A DNA stretch of 63,480 nucleotides from an uncultured Collinsella sp. (lineage in GTDB: Bacteria > Actinomycetota > Coriobacteriia > Coriobacteriales > Coriobacteriaceae). The first letter of the stretch is position 1, and each line of letters begins with the position of its first letter. Under the pieces are notes generated by a model, which was not told the origin of the DNA, did not search any database, and worked only from the letters and a program-made list of their open reading frames with translations. Below, one piece after another: positions 1-7,835 of this stretch. The DNA is taken from the NCBI GenBank assembly GCA_902496945.1, contig CABVDE010000005.1:1-63480 (forward strand). The letters run 5' to 3'. The position numbers and the translations under genes are program-made.

Positions 1-40
1 GCGCCGAATGCTCGCCATCGAAATTTATCGATGGCCTATT

Positions 41-422
41 TCAGACTGTAATGGGCGATACGCTCAGGGCCCGGGCAGGCCTCCCGCCCGGGCCCTGCCG
101 CTTCGGGCCGGCCCGCCGGCTATCTCGCCGTCTCCCCGCCGGGCGCCGGCGTCCCGACCCTCGTCTCGAACGGCATCCCGCCCTCCCGGACGGGCGCCCT
201 GGGGAACGCATTGACGGCGGTGGACATGGACAGGCCGAGCTCGTCCAGGATGGCCGTGGCCTCACGGACCCGCCCGCCGCGGCGGCGCACCCTTCTCGGC
301 GGGGTGAAGGACCCCTTGGAATGGTTGCCCTTGAAGGACTCGGGGAAGTACGTCCCATCGAGTTCGCCATGTCCCTCTTGAGGTTGAGGACCAGGCCTTC
401 GGCGTTCATGCCGCCCCTCCAT
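41..422 (-). pseudogene. Remnant of an IS1595-type transposase joined to a RelB/DinJ-type antitoxin fragment
   Basis: Read on the minus strand, about 368-273 encodes DGTYFPESFKGNHSKGSF, which resembles the DETYF...SFKGNH core of ISXO2-like (IS1595 family) transposases. The same frame then runs directly into VREATAILDELGLSMSTAVN and GGMPFE (about 271-145), the characteristic helix and PF motif of RelB/DinJ antitoxins. A plausible start (MNAEGLVLNLKRDM, from 409) lies in another frame, so at least one frameshift is present. Neither part has a full domain: the transposase lacks most of its catalytic core and the antitoxin lacks its N-terminal ribbon. The family matches are from memory. A GC-rich hairpin follows on its 3' side. 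I read this as a decayed mobile-element junction, not a functional fusion. Confidence 0.55.
65..97. terminator. GC-rich perfect hairpin
   Basis: A 12-bp perfect inverted repeat (CAGGGCCCGGGC / GCCCGGGCCCTG) with a 9-nt loop lies downstream of the minus-strand pseudogene. There is no clear T-tract on either side, so it is a terminator only by position. A second small palindrome (CCATCGA...TCGATGG) lies at about 16-35. Confidence 0.4.
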
Positions 423-624
423 CGTCTCGGTCTACGGGGCTAACGATATGGCACCGTGGGGACACATGTATGTCAATCCTGGTCTAACAGAGCCTTTTCT
501 TTTGAGTGGTTTCGCAGCCCTTCTGGCGGTTGTCGAGAGAGGGTGAATTGAAGCACCTCCTCATGCTCCATGCTACAATCGCCGACATGCCCCACAACTA
601 CATCTGCCTTCGAAAGGAGCCTAC

Positions 625-1632
625 GTGGCGAACGCCATCGATCAGCTCACGGACCGCGTGCTCGTGCTCGGCCGCCTCACCATCGTCCGCCGCGCCATTA
701 CCGCCGTGGCGGTCACCATATCCGCTGTTCTCCAGACATTTCTGATTCAGGCATTCATTCGGCCTGCCGATCTGCTTCCGAGTGGCCTCACCGGCGTCGC
801 GGTCCTGCTCGATCGCGTCACCTCGCTCGGCGGTGTTCATATCGACACCTCGCTCGGCATGCTCGCGCTCAACATTCCCGTGGCGCTGCTGTGCTGGAGC
901 GGCATCAGCAAGCGCTTCGTCATCTTCTCGATGATGCAGGTTGTACTCTCCTCGCTGTTCCTGAATCTCTTTCACTTCGCGCCGTTTTTGGGCGACAAGA
1001 TCATGCTTATCATCTTTGGCGGCGTGGTCTCGGGCCTGGGCGCCGCCATCGCGCTTAAGTCCGGCGCGTCCACCGGCGGCACAGACTTTATCGCGCTGTG
1101 GGTGTCCAACCACACGGGCAAGACCATCTGGGGCGTCATTTTTGGATTCAACTGTTTTATCTTGGCGATCTTTGGCTTTATGTTTGGCTGGGACAACGCG
1201 GCGTACTCCATCGTGTTCCAATTTATCTCGACCAAGACCATCGACAGTTTCTACCGTCGCTACGACCGCGTAACGCTGCAGATTACGACGCGCAAGGCAG
1301 ACGAGGTCATGACCGCCTACGTCAATCATTTTCAGCACGGTATTAGCTGTGCCGAGGTCATTGGCGGATACAGTCGCGAAAAGATGTTCCTGTTGCACAC
1401 CGTTGTCTCGACTTACGAGAGCCAGGACATTATCAAGCTAGTGTGCGACGTTGACCCTGGCGCCGTGATCAACGTGTTCCACACGCTCAACTTTGTGGGC
1501 GGCTGGTGGGGCGGCCATGTCGACGAGCCCATGCCCACGGCTGTTCCCGATCCGGACAAGCCCGCGCGCATGGCCAGCAGGCAGGCGCGCCTGAGCGAGC
1601 AGGACAGCCTGCAACAGGACGACGGCAAGTAA
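625..1632 (+). CDS. YitT family membrane protein (DUF161 plus DUF2179)
   Basis: A 335-residue protein. The GTG start at 625 is preceded by AAAGGAG at 613-619. The first ~200 residues hold five or so hydrophobic segments with the signature SGASTGGTDFIA. The last ~130 residues include the soluble DUF2179 domain (VTLQITTRKADEVMTAYV, then FLLHTVVSTYE), followed by a charged tail. This is the usual YitT arrangement. The family is widespread in Firmicutes and Actinobacteria, and its transport or signalling role is not settled. It stands alone, with 104 nt to the next gene, a GntR regulator. The A/T-rich gap before that gene probably carries the regulator's promoter. Confidence 0.88.
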   Translation: MANAIDQLTDRVLVLGRLTIVRRAITAVAVTISAVLQTFLIQAFIRPADLLPSGLTGVAVLLDRVTSLGGVHIDTSLGMLALNIPVALLCWSGISKRFVIFSMMQVVLSSLFLNLFHFAPFLGDKIMLIIFGGVVSGLGAAIALKSGASTGGTDFIALWVSNHTGKTIWGVIFGFNCFILAIFGFMFGWDNAAYSIVFQFISTKTIDSFYRRYDRVTLQITTRKADEVMTAYVNHFQHGISCAEVIGGYSREKMFLLHTVVSTYESQDIIKLVCDVDPGAVINVFHTLNFVGGWWGGHVDEPMPTAVPDPDKPARMASRQARLSEQDSLQQDDGK

Positions 1633-1736
1633 GGATTCGCTGTATGTGGTGTATCGTTTTATCAAACTGAGGTAACATATAAAAAGACGTTATATACGTA
1701 TTAGTTATTTCGATAATTTGATAAGAGTGACCAGAT

Positions 1737-2456
1737 ATGCTCGCACCTAAAAATGCACCGCTTTACCAGCAGATTTACGATGAGATCAAGGATTCGATCG
1801 AGAAGGGCGTTTATGCACCCAAGGAACGTATTCCGTCCGAGCTCGAGCTTGCCGATCAGTACGAGGTGAGCCGTATTACCGTGCGTCGCGCCGTCGAGGA
1901 GCTGTGTTCCGATGGCTACCTAGTTAAGCAACAGGGCCGTGGCACGTTTGTCGCCACGCCGCACATCAATCGCCAGTTTCACGCTTCGACGCTGCAGACG
2001 TTTACCGCGCTGTGTGCCGACAATGGCATGAAGGCCGGCGCACACGTCATCGACCGTCAGATTGTGCCGGCGCGCCAAAACGAGATGGAGTTTTTTGGCC
2101 TTGAAAAAGACGCGTTGCTGTTGCACATTAAGCGCGTGCGTACGGCCGACGGTGAGCCCATCTTTGAGGAGAACGTCTTTGTGCCGTTCGACGCCTATCG
2201 CGAGCTTTTGACGGTGGACCTCGAGGACAAGTCAATTTTTGCGGAGGTTGAGCGCGTCGGCGGCACCCCGATTGCCTCGGTGGGCTATCGAACCGTAGAG
2301 GCCGTTCGTGCCAACGCCGAGCAGGCCGCAGAGCTCGGCATTGCCCCGCACGATCCGCTGCTCAACCTGAGCGCCGGCTTTATCGGTCCCAACGGCGAGC
2401 CGATTCTGATGGGCAAGCAGTACTACGTAGGCAGCCGCTACGTCATCGTTCTGTAG
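1737..2456 (+). CDS. GntR family regulator with UTRA ligand domain (HutC subfamily)
   Basis: 239 residues. The N-terminal winged helix is clear (PLYQQIYDEIKDSIEKG, then IPSELELADQYEVSRITVRR and the wing motif QQGRGTFV). The UTRA effector domain occupies about residues 85-239 and ends with the typical YYVGSRYVIVL strand. Members usually sense a sugar phosphate or amino sugar and repress nearby catabolic genes. The protein is paralogous to the regulator at 4628-5383: both share the IPSE.ELA helix and the SRY C-terminus. No metabolic gene sits beside this copy, since recQ follows, so its target is unknown. The start is ATG at 1737 with only a weak upstream AAGAG. Confidence 0.9.
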   Translation: MLAPKNAPLYQQIYDEIKDSIEKGVYAPKERIPSELELADQYEVSRITVRRAVEELCSDGYLVKQQGRGTFVATPHINRQFHASTLQTFTALCADNGMKAGAHVIDRQIVPARQNEMEFFGLEKDALLLHIKRVRTADGEPIFEENVFVPFDAYRELLTVDLEDKSIFAEVERVGGTPIASVGYRTVEAVRANAEQAAELGIAPHDPLLNLSAGFIGPNGEPILMGKQYYVGSRYVIVL

Positions 2457-2570
2457 GTTACGCGGTTGCACCAAACAGCCAAATGATCCGTTGGGGACGG
2501 AGGAAAATGGATCATTGTCGCCATGCTGGAGCAAGAAGATCCGTTTTTCTCCGTCTCCAGGGGATCATTT
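2457..2570. repeat. Compound palindromic intergenic element
   Basis: The element begins with GTTACGCGGTT-gcacc-AAAC (2457-2476), a truncated copy of the perfect hairpin at 25590-25617. It is followed by a large inverted repeat: AAATGATCC at 2481-2489 pairs with GGATCATTT at 2562-2570, and inside it GGGGACGGAG...AAAA pairs with TTTTTCTCCGTCTCC (about 2492-2508 with 2543-2558). No ORF of note is present. It lies between a GntR gene and recQ. Confidence 0.7.
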
Positions 2571-2651
2571 TGCTTGCGGCTGGCAGCTGTGCGATGGCTG
2601 TCCCCATGGCGGCGTATAATCGGCGGCAGATGATTCTGACGTTAGGAAACC

Positions 2652-4625
2652 ATGACCGATAGCATGCAGCAGATGGCGCTCGACACGCTCGGCGCCTATT
2701 TTGGCTACACCTCGTTTCGCCCGGGGCAGGACCGCATGGTCGATGCGATCCTGGCCGGTCGCGATGCGCTGGGCGTTATGCCCACGGGTGCCGGCAAGTC
2801 TATCTGCTACCAGGTGCCCGCGCTCATGCTGCCCGGCATCACCTTTGTGGTGAGCCCGCTGCTGTCGCTTATGGAGGACCAGACCCGTGCGCTGCTCGCG
2901 GCGGGTGCGCGTCCCAGCTATCTCAACTCCAGCCTTACCCCGGCCCAGCAAAACACCGTGCTCAAGCGTGCGCGCGAGGGTCGTTACCAGCTTATGTACG
3001 TGGCACCCGAGCGCCTGCTCGAGCCGCGCTTTCTCGCCTTTGCGCAGGAGGCCGCAGCCGCCGGCGGCATCGGTGTGCCGCTCGTGGCGATTGACGAGGC
3101 CCACTGCGTAAGCCAATGGGGTCAGGATTTCCGCCCCGCCTACCTGCAGATTCGCGAGTTCATTGATTCGCTGCCGCAGCGCCCCATCGTGGCGGCCTTT
3201 ACCGCTACGGCGACCGAGCGCGTGCGTGCGGATATTCAGCAGATGCTCGGCCTGCAAAACCCGGCGACCGTAGTGACAGGTTTTGATCGCAAGAACCTCT
3301 ACTTTGGCTGCGAGGAGATGGGCGACAAGGCCAAGACCGCGTGGGTGCGCGACTACGTGATCGCGCATTCGAGCGAGAGCGGCATCGTGTATTGCTCGAC
3401 CCGCAAGACGGTCGATGCGCTGGCGGGCGAGCTTGCCGAGGCGCTGGGCCCCAGCGGTATTCGCGTGGGCCGCTATCACGCCGGCATGGGCAACGACGCC
3501 CGTCGCCAGAGCCAGCGCGCCTTTATCGACGATGACATTCAGGTGATGGTCGCCACCAACGCCTTTGGCATGGGCATCGACAAGCCCAACGTGCGCTACG
3601 TGATCCACAACAACGTGCCCGAGAGCATCGAGGCCTACTACCAGGAGGCGGGCCGCGCCGGCCGCGATGGCGATCCGGCGAGCTGCCACTTGCTGTGGAA
3701 CGGCAACGACTTTCGCATGCGTCGCTTTCTGATCGACCGCGGCGATGCGGCCGACGAGGCGCTCGACGATGAGCAACGCGCGTGGGCGCTCCAGAACCGC
3801 TACCGCCTGCTCAGCCAGATGGAGGGCTACTGCAACACTACCAGCTGCCTGCGCGAATACATGCTGCGCTACTTTGGCGACGAGGCCGCGGCCGAGCATG
3901 CGGCCGTAGGCGGCACCGCCTCGGATGACGCCGAGGGCTGCGGCAACTGCAGCAACTGCCTTACGCAGTTCGAGGTCGAGGACGTCACCGATATGGCCCG
4001 CGCCACCGTGCGCTATGTGGCCACGCGGCCCATGCGCTTTGGCAAGTCGCTCATCGCCGATGTGCTTCACGGCGGCAACACCGAGCGCGTGCGCCAGATG
4101 CATCTGGACGAGGATCGCGGTTATGGCGAGCTGTCGAGCGAATCGGTCGGGCGCATCAAGGACATCATCGGCCAGCTGTGTGGCCGCGGTTATTTGGCAA
4201 CCTCACAGGGACAGTACCCGGTTGTGGGGCTGGGCCCGCGTGCCGGCGAGGTCGAGGACGAGGCGTTTACCTTTACCGTTAAGCGTCGTGCATCCAAGCG
4301 CAAGGCCTCGGCCCGCGCCCTCCGTGCGGTGGATCTGCTGCGCGAGGAGGCCGAGCTGGATCAGCGCCCGCGCGTGGGCGACGATGCCGAGCTGTTCGAG
4401 CGCTTGCGGGCACTCCGCAAGGAGATTTCGACCGAGCTGGAGATGGCGCCGTACATGGTCTTCTCCGATAAGGCCCTGCGCGGTCTGTGCCGCCTGCGCC
4501 CTCAGACGCGCGACGAGCTTATCCGGGTCAACGGCATTGGCGAGAAAAAAGCCGACGCCTTTGGCGAGCAGTTTATGGCGGCGATTGAAGAGTTTGAGTC
4601 CGAGCATGCGCGAGATGGAGCGTAA
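2652..4625 (+). CDS. recQ: ATP-dependent DNA helicase RecQ
   Basis: 657 residues with the full RecQ plan. The Walker A motif is MPTGAGKSICYQ (residues ~41-52), the DEAH box is AIDEAHCVSQWGQDFRPAY, and the second RecA domain carries the arginine-finger region GRAGRDG. A zinc-binding RecQ C-terminal segment follows (CNTTSCLREYMLRYFG...CGNCSNC), then a winged helix and a C-terminal HRDC domain (ALRGLCRLRP...VNGIGEKKADAFG). It unwinds DNA 3'-5' in recombination repair and fork restart. The ATG at 2652 has TTAGGA upstream. The stop is only 2 nt before the next ATG (GntR regulator at 4628), so the two genes are probably co-transcribed, which is an unusual pairing. Confidence 0.96.
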   Translation: MTDSMQQMALDTLGAYFGYTSFRPGQDRMVDAILAGRDALGVMPTGAGKSICYQVPALMLPGITFVVSPLLSLMEDQTRALLAAGARPSYLNSSLTPAQQNTVLKRAREGRYQLMYVAPERLLEPRFLAFAQEAAAAGGIGVPLVAIDEAHCVSQWGQDFRPAYLQIREFIDSLPQRPIVAAFTATATERVRADIQQMLGLQNPATVVTGFDRKNLYFGCEEMGDKAKTAWVRDYVIAHSSESGIVYCSTRKTVDALAGELAEALGPSGIRVGRYHAGMGNDARRQSQRAFIDDDIQVMVATNAFGMGIDKPNVRYVIHNNVPESIEAYYQEAGRAGRDGDPASCHLLWNGNDFRMRRFLIDRGDAADEALDDEQRAWALQNRYRLLSQMEGYCNTTSCLREYMLRYFGDEAAAEHAAVGGTASDDAEGCGNCSNCLTQFEVEDVTDMARATVRYVATRPMRFGKSLIADVLHGGNTERVRQMHLDEDRGYGELSSESVGRIKDIIGQLCGRGYLATSQGQYPVVGLGPRAGEVEDEAFTFTVKRRASKRKASARALRAVDLLREEAELDQRPRVGDDAELFERLRALRKEISTELEMAPYMVFSDKALRGLCRLRPQTRDELIRVNGIGEKKADAFGEQFMAAIEEFESEHARDGA

Positions 4626-4627
4626 CG

Positions 4628-5383
4628 ATGGCAACCGACGATAAAACCGAGCGCGCCGACGTGTCCGCCGTGCCGCTGTACCAGCAGGTCATGGACGACC
4701 TAAAAGGCGAGATCGCGCGCGGCGTGTACGCGCCCGGCTCGCGCATTCCTTCCGAGATGGAGCTTGCGAAGTCCTACGGCGTGGGGCGCATTACCGTGCG
4801 CCGCGCCATTGAGGAGCTGTCGCGTGCGGGGTATCTCAACCGCCAACAGGGGAGGGGCACCTTTGTGTGCGCCCCCAAGCTCAAACGCAAGATTCGCCAG
4901 AAAGGCGATGTCCAGAGCTTTACCGAGGGCTGCGCCGCCAACGACATGGTGGCCGGAGCACGCTTGGTGTCGCGCACGGTGGTCGCGGCGACGCGCGAGG
5001 ACGCGGCTTTTTTTGGCGTGGAGCCCGGCTGCGAGCTTATCGTGGTCGAGCGCGTGCGCACGGCAGATGGCGTGCCCGTCATGCTCGAGAACAACGCCTT
5101 TGTGCTGGCCGATCATCCCTACCTGCAGACGTTGGCCGATAAGGACCTCGCCGATAACTCGATCTTTGCGTTCGTTGCCGAGCATTCGGGCCGCGCACCG
5201 CTCAAGTCCGACCCCTGCACCGTGGAGATTGCGCTTGCCGATGCTCAGTCGGCCCCGCTGCTGGAGGTGCCGGTCGGCGAGCCGCTCTTCTATATGGAGG
5301 CGTACTTTACCGATGCGGACGGGCGGCCTCTGCTGCTCGGGCGCCAAAAGATCGTGGGCTCGCGCTACTTGTTTGACATCTAA
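4628..5383 (+). CDS. GntR family regulator with UTRA domain, probable regulator of the adjacent SIS gene
   Basis: 251 residues. The winged helix is PLYQQVMDDLKGEIARGVYAPGSRIPSEMELAKSYGVGRITVRR with QQGRGTFV in the wing. The UTRA domain is residues ~95-251, ending LLGRQKIVGSRYLFDI. It begins 2 nt after recQ and lies 144 nt upstream of a sugar-phosphate isomerase/deglycase-like gene. That is the normal arrangement for a GntR/HutC repressor and its catabolic target. Two copies of ACAACATAGAAC in the gap are candidate operator half-sites (inference). The ligand is probably a phosphorylated amino sugar or glycated amino acid, judged from the neighbour. Confidence 0.9.
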   Translation: MATDDKTERADVSAVPLYQQVMDDLKGEIARGVYAPGSRIPSEMELAKSYGVGRITVRRAIEELSRAGYLNRQQGRGTFVCAPKLKRKIRQKGDVQSFTEGCAANDMVAGARLVSRTVVAATREDAAFFGVEPGCELIVVERVRTADGVPVMLENNAFVLADHPYLQTLADKDLADNSIFAFVAEHSGRAPLKSDPCTVEIALADAQSAPLLEVPVGEPLFYMEAYFTDADGRPLLLGRQKIVGSRYLFDI

Positions 5384-5397
5384 CGCCCATAGACAGA

Positions 5398-5471
5398 ACA
5401 ACATAGAACAAATTTGCTGAAACGACTTCACCTGTGACAGTTCGCATGTTATAAATAGGACAACATAGAAC
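5398..5471 (+). promoter_or_regulatory. Promoter with a duplicated 12-mer, candidate GntR operator
   Basis: ACAACATAGAAC occurs at 5398-5409 and again at 5460-5471. Between them lies a possible promoter: TTCACC (5427-5432), 17-nt spacer, TATAAA (5450-5455). The second repeat would overlap the transcription start, a position suited to repression. The upstream gene is a GntR regulator. Confidence 0.5.
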
Positions 5472-5527
5472 GATCGCAGGTACGAGCTGTCGTCGTTCAA
5501 AGCCGCCACACAAGGAGGAGCGTCACG

Positions 5528-6496
5528 GTGAACGCACACGATCTGATTCAGGAAATTATCGAGCGCAAGGGTAAGATCGAGAACGTCTTTTGGATCGCCT
5601 GTGGCGGTTCGATGATCGACCTGATGCCGGCCAACGAGCTGCTCAAGCGCGAGGCCACCACGTTTGCCTCGACGGTCTACACCGCGCGCGAGTTTTGCCT
5701 GATGGCCCCCAAGAGCCTGGGGCCGAAGTCGCTCGTCGTCGCCTGCAGCCACAGCGGCAACACGCAGGAGGTCGTCGACGGTTGCGAGATGGCGCTGGCT
5801 GCCGGTGCCGAGGTCGTGGCTATGACCGACTATGCGGGTTCCAAGATCGACAACGGCAAGTGGACCACCTGGGTCTATCCGTGGGGCAAGGGCGAGTCGC
5901 AGGCCGAGGTCCCGCAGGGCATCGGCGTTCTGATGGCTGCCGAGCTGCTCGACCAGCAGGAAGGCTACGAGGCGCTCGCCGACATGTATGCCGGCCTTAA
6001 GCAGATGGACGTGCTGCTGCCCGCCGCCCGCGAGAAGGTCAACGCGGAGCTGGGCGACCGCTTTGCCGAGCTCTGCCAGCAGCACAAGTTCTTCTACATC
6101 CTGGGCTCCGGCCCCAACTTTAGCCAGACCTACGCTATGGCCATCTGCTCGCTCATGGAGATGCAGTGGCAGCACTGCTGCTACATCCACTCCGGCGAGT
6201 ACTTCCACGGCCCCTTCGAGGCCACCGAGCCCGGCGTGTTCTACTTTGTGCAGCTCGGATCGGGCGAGTGCCGTCCCATGGAGGAGCGCGCGCTCGCATT
6301 CCTCAACACGCATACCGATACGGTCATGGTGCTCGATGCGCTCGAGTACGGCGTGGACGAGGTGCCGGCCAGCGTGCGTTCGTTCCTGGAGCCGATCTTC
6401 TTCTACGCGATGAGCTGCGAGCTGCGCGCCGCCCGCGGCAAGGTGTTCGACCACAGCCCCGAGGTTCGTCGCTATATGGGTGTCGAGCAGTACTAG
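5528..6496 (+). CDS. SIS-domain sugar-phosphate deglycase/isomerase (FrlB/AgaS-like)
   Basis: 322 residues with two SIS domains. The first carries FWIACGGSMIDLMPAN and SLVVACSHSGNTQEVVDG, whose SHSGNT is the phosphosugar-binding loop. The second has ILGSGPNFSQTYAMA, and the protein ends PEVRRYMGVEQY, like FrlB-type fructosamine-6-phosphate deglycases. The family opens glycated amino acids or isomerises amino sugar phosphates in the cytoplasm. GTG start at 5528 follows an AAGGAGG about 8 nt upstream. No kinase or PTS genes adjoin it, so substrate uptake and phosphorylation must be encoded elsewhere. Exact substrate unknown. Confidence 0.82.
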   Translation: MNAHDLIQEIIERKGKIENVFWIACGGSMIDLMPANELLKREATTFASTVYTAREFCLMAPKSLGPKSLVVACSHSGNTQEVVDGCEMALAAGAEVVAMTDYAGSKIDNGKWTTWVYPWGKGESQAEVPQGIGVLMAAELLDQQEGYEALADMYAGLKQMDVLLPAAREKVNAELGDRFAELCQQHKFFYILGSGPNFSQTYAMAICSLMEMQWQHCCYIHSGEYFHGPFEATEPGVFYFVQLGSGECRPMEERALAFLNTHTDTVMVLDALEYGVDEVPASVRSFLEPIFFYAMSCELRAARGKVFDHSPEVRRYMGVEQY

Positions 6497-6548
6497 GTAC
6501 CGGGAAAAGTATTCACCTTCGATTCGCAAGCGAACAGCGTGCGTAAAT

Positions 6549-6584
6549 AGCGGGCCGCACCGGGGATTTCCGGCGCGGCCCGCT
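6549..6584. terminator. Hairpin between convergent SIS and dehydrogenase genes
   Basis: AGCGGGCCGCaCCGG pairs with CCGGcGCGGCCCGCT around a GGATTT loop. The flanking genes converge here, so it may serve both. No strong T-tract. Confidence 0.6.
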
Positions 6585-6628
6585 CTGCATTGCGTCCATG
6601 CGTGGGGGGTATCGCGTCAACCGACGAC

Positions 6629-7606
6629 TTACTTGGCGTCGTAGGCCTCGGCATCCCACCAGTCGAGCTGGGCGATGTTGTCGCGGATGTGCTGGCAGCT
6701 CTTGTGGAAGCCCTCGAGCTCGTGCTCGGAAAGGTCGAGCGTGTAGACCTCCTCGACGCCCTCGGCGCCGATCACGCACGGCAGGGAGGTGAAGATGCCC
6801 TCCTCGCCATACTGGCCGGTCATGAGCGTGGAGGCCGAAAGCACGGCGTGCTCGTTGTGCAGCACGGCGGCGCAGACGCGCGCAGCGGAGTTGGCGACGG
6901 CGTACTCGGTGCACTGCTTGCCCTGGTAGGTCACATAGCCGCCCTTGCGCGCGAGCTCCTCGACCTCCATGTGATCGAAGGCATACTTGTCGGGGTTCTC
7001 GGCCTGAAGCTCGTTGAGGCTCTTGCCGGCGATGGTCGCGGCCTTAAAGGCGGCAAGCTGGCTAAAGCCGTGCTCGCCGATCATGTAGGCGTCGACGGAC
7101 TTAGGGCTCACGCCGACCTTCTTGGAGATCTCGGTGCGCAGACGGGCGGAATCCAGGCCGCAGCCCGAGCCGATGATCTTTTTGGGATCGTAGCCGGTCA
7201 GGTGCCACAGCTCGGTGCACACGACGTCGCAAGGGTTGGAGATGCTCACGAAGATGCCGTCGAAGCCGGCGTCGACGATGCGCTTGGCAAAGGTGCGGGC
7301 GGCGTCGGTGGTAAAGAACAGCTCGCCGTCGCGGTTGCCGGCGGCCAGCGCGACCTTGCCGGCGGCGTTAACGATGATGTCGCAGCAGGCCAGCTCCTCG
7401 TAGTGGTCGTAGCAGTTGACGATTTTGGTGTTGTACGGGACAAACGAAAGGGAGTCACGCAGGTCCTGAACCTCGGACGTCACCTTGGCCTCGTTGATAT
7501 CGCACAGGTACAGCTCATCGGCAATGCCCTGCATAAGCAGGCTGTTGGCGACATGTGCTCCCACGTGGCCCTGGCCGACCACACCGATCTTACGCGTCTG
7601 GTACAT
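6629..7606 (-). CDS. L-lactate / L-2-hydroxyacid dehydrogenase
   Basis: 325 residues from the ATG at 7606 (MYQTRKIGVVGQGHVG), which has AAAGGA 10 nt upstream. The in-frame upstream extension to 8068 crosses an intergenic repeat and is not coding. The Rossmann fold shows GQGHVG at residues 11-16 and Asp36 for NAD. The active-site segment is GEHG with catalytic His179, and LDSARLR supplies the substrate-binding Arg155. The mobile loop (AAGKVALAAGNRDGE) lacks the usual LDH GAxQKPGETR pattern and looks more like L-2-hydroxyisocaproate dehydrogenase. The substrate could therefore be pyruvate or a branched 2-keto acid. It would regenerate NAD in fermentation. Confidence 0.85.
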   Translation of the reverse strand: MYQTRKIGVVGQGHVGAHVANSLLMQGIADELYLCDINEAKVTSEVQDLRDSLSFVPYNTKIVNCYDHYEELACCDIIVNAAGKVALAAGNRDGELFFTTDAARTFAKRIVDAGFDGIFVSISNPCDVVCTELWHLTGYDPKKIIGSGCGLDSARLRTEISKKVGVSPKSVDAYMIGEHGFSQLAAFKAATIAGKSLNELQAENPDKYAFDHMEVEELARKGGYVTYQGKQCTEYAVANSAARVCAAVLHNEHAVLSASTLMTGQYGEEGIFTSLPCVIGAEGVEEVYTLDLSEHELEGFHKSCQHIRDNIAQLDWWDAEAYDAK

Positions 7607-7683
7607 ATGAGTATCCTTTCGGCCGAGTTTTTCGCGTTGAAACATTGTAGCGTCCTGCTGCCACTTTGCTAGGATAAAGCGCC

Positions 7684-7763
7684 GTAGATTTTTGGGACAT
7701 GCCTTAATCTCTACTTTTGCGGCGTTGGAGGGTAGATTTTTGGGACCTACCCGAAAATCTACC
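7684..7763. repeat. Two copies of the GTAGATTTT palindromic repeat
   Basis: Copy one (7684-7714) begins GTAGATTTTTGGGACATGCC and then diverges. Copy two (7731-7763) is a near-perfect palindrome: GGTAGATTTTTGGG, a 5-nt loop, CCCGAAAATCTACC. A third copy lies at 10381-10412. They sit between the divergent dehydrogenase and metA genes, so they overlap one or both promoters. Confidence 0.75.
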
Positions 7764-7835
7764 GCTGGGCGATGTGCTCGCGCGGATGGGGTCGCTCGTT
7801 GTACCATAGCTGCAACTGACTCGTTAGGAGCTTCC

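Noticed and set aside
2565..4103. 512-aa open frame opposite recQ
   Set aside because: Shadow of recQ; starts inside it and ends in the palindromic repeat.
7607..7835. SAM riboswitch upstream of metA
   Set aside because: The interval contains palindromic repeats but none of the conserved S-box segments that I would expect.
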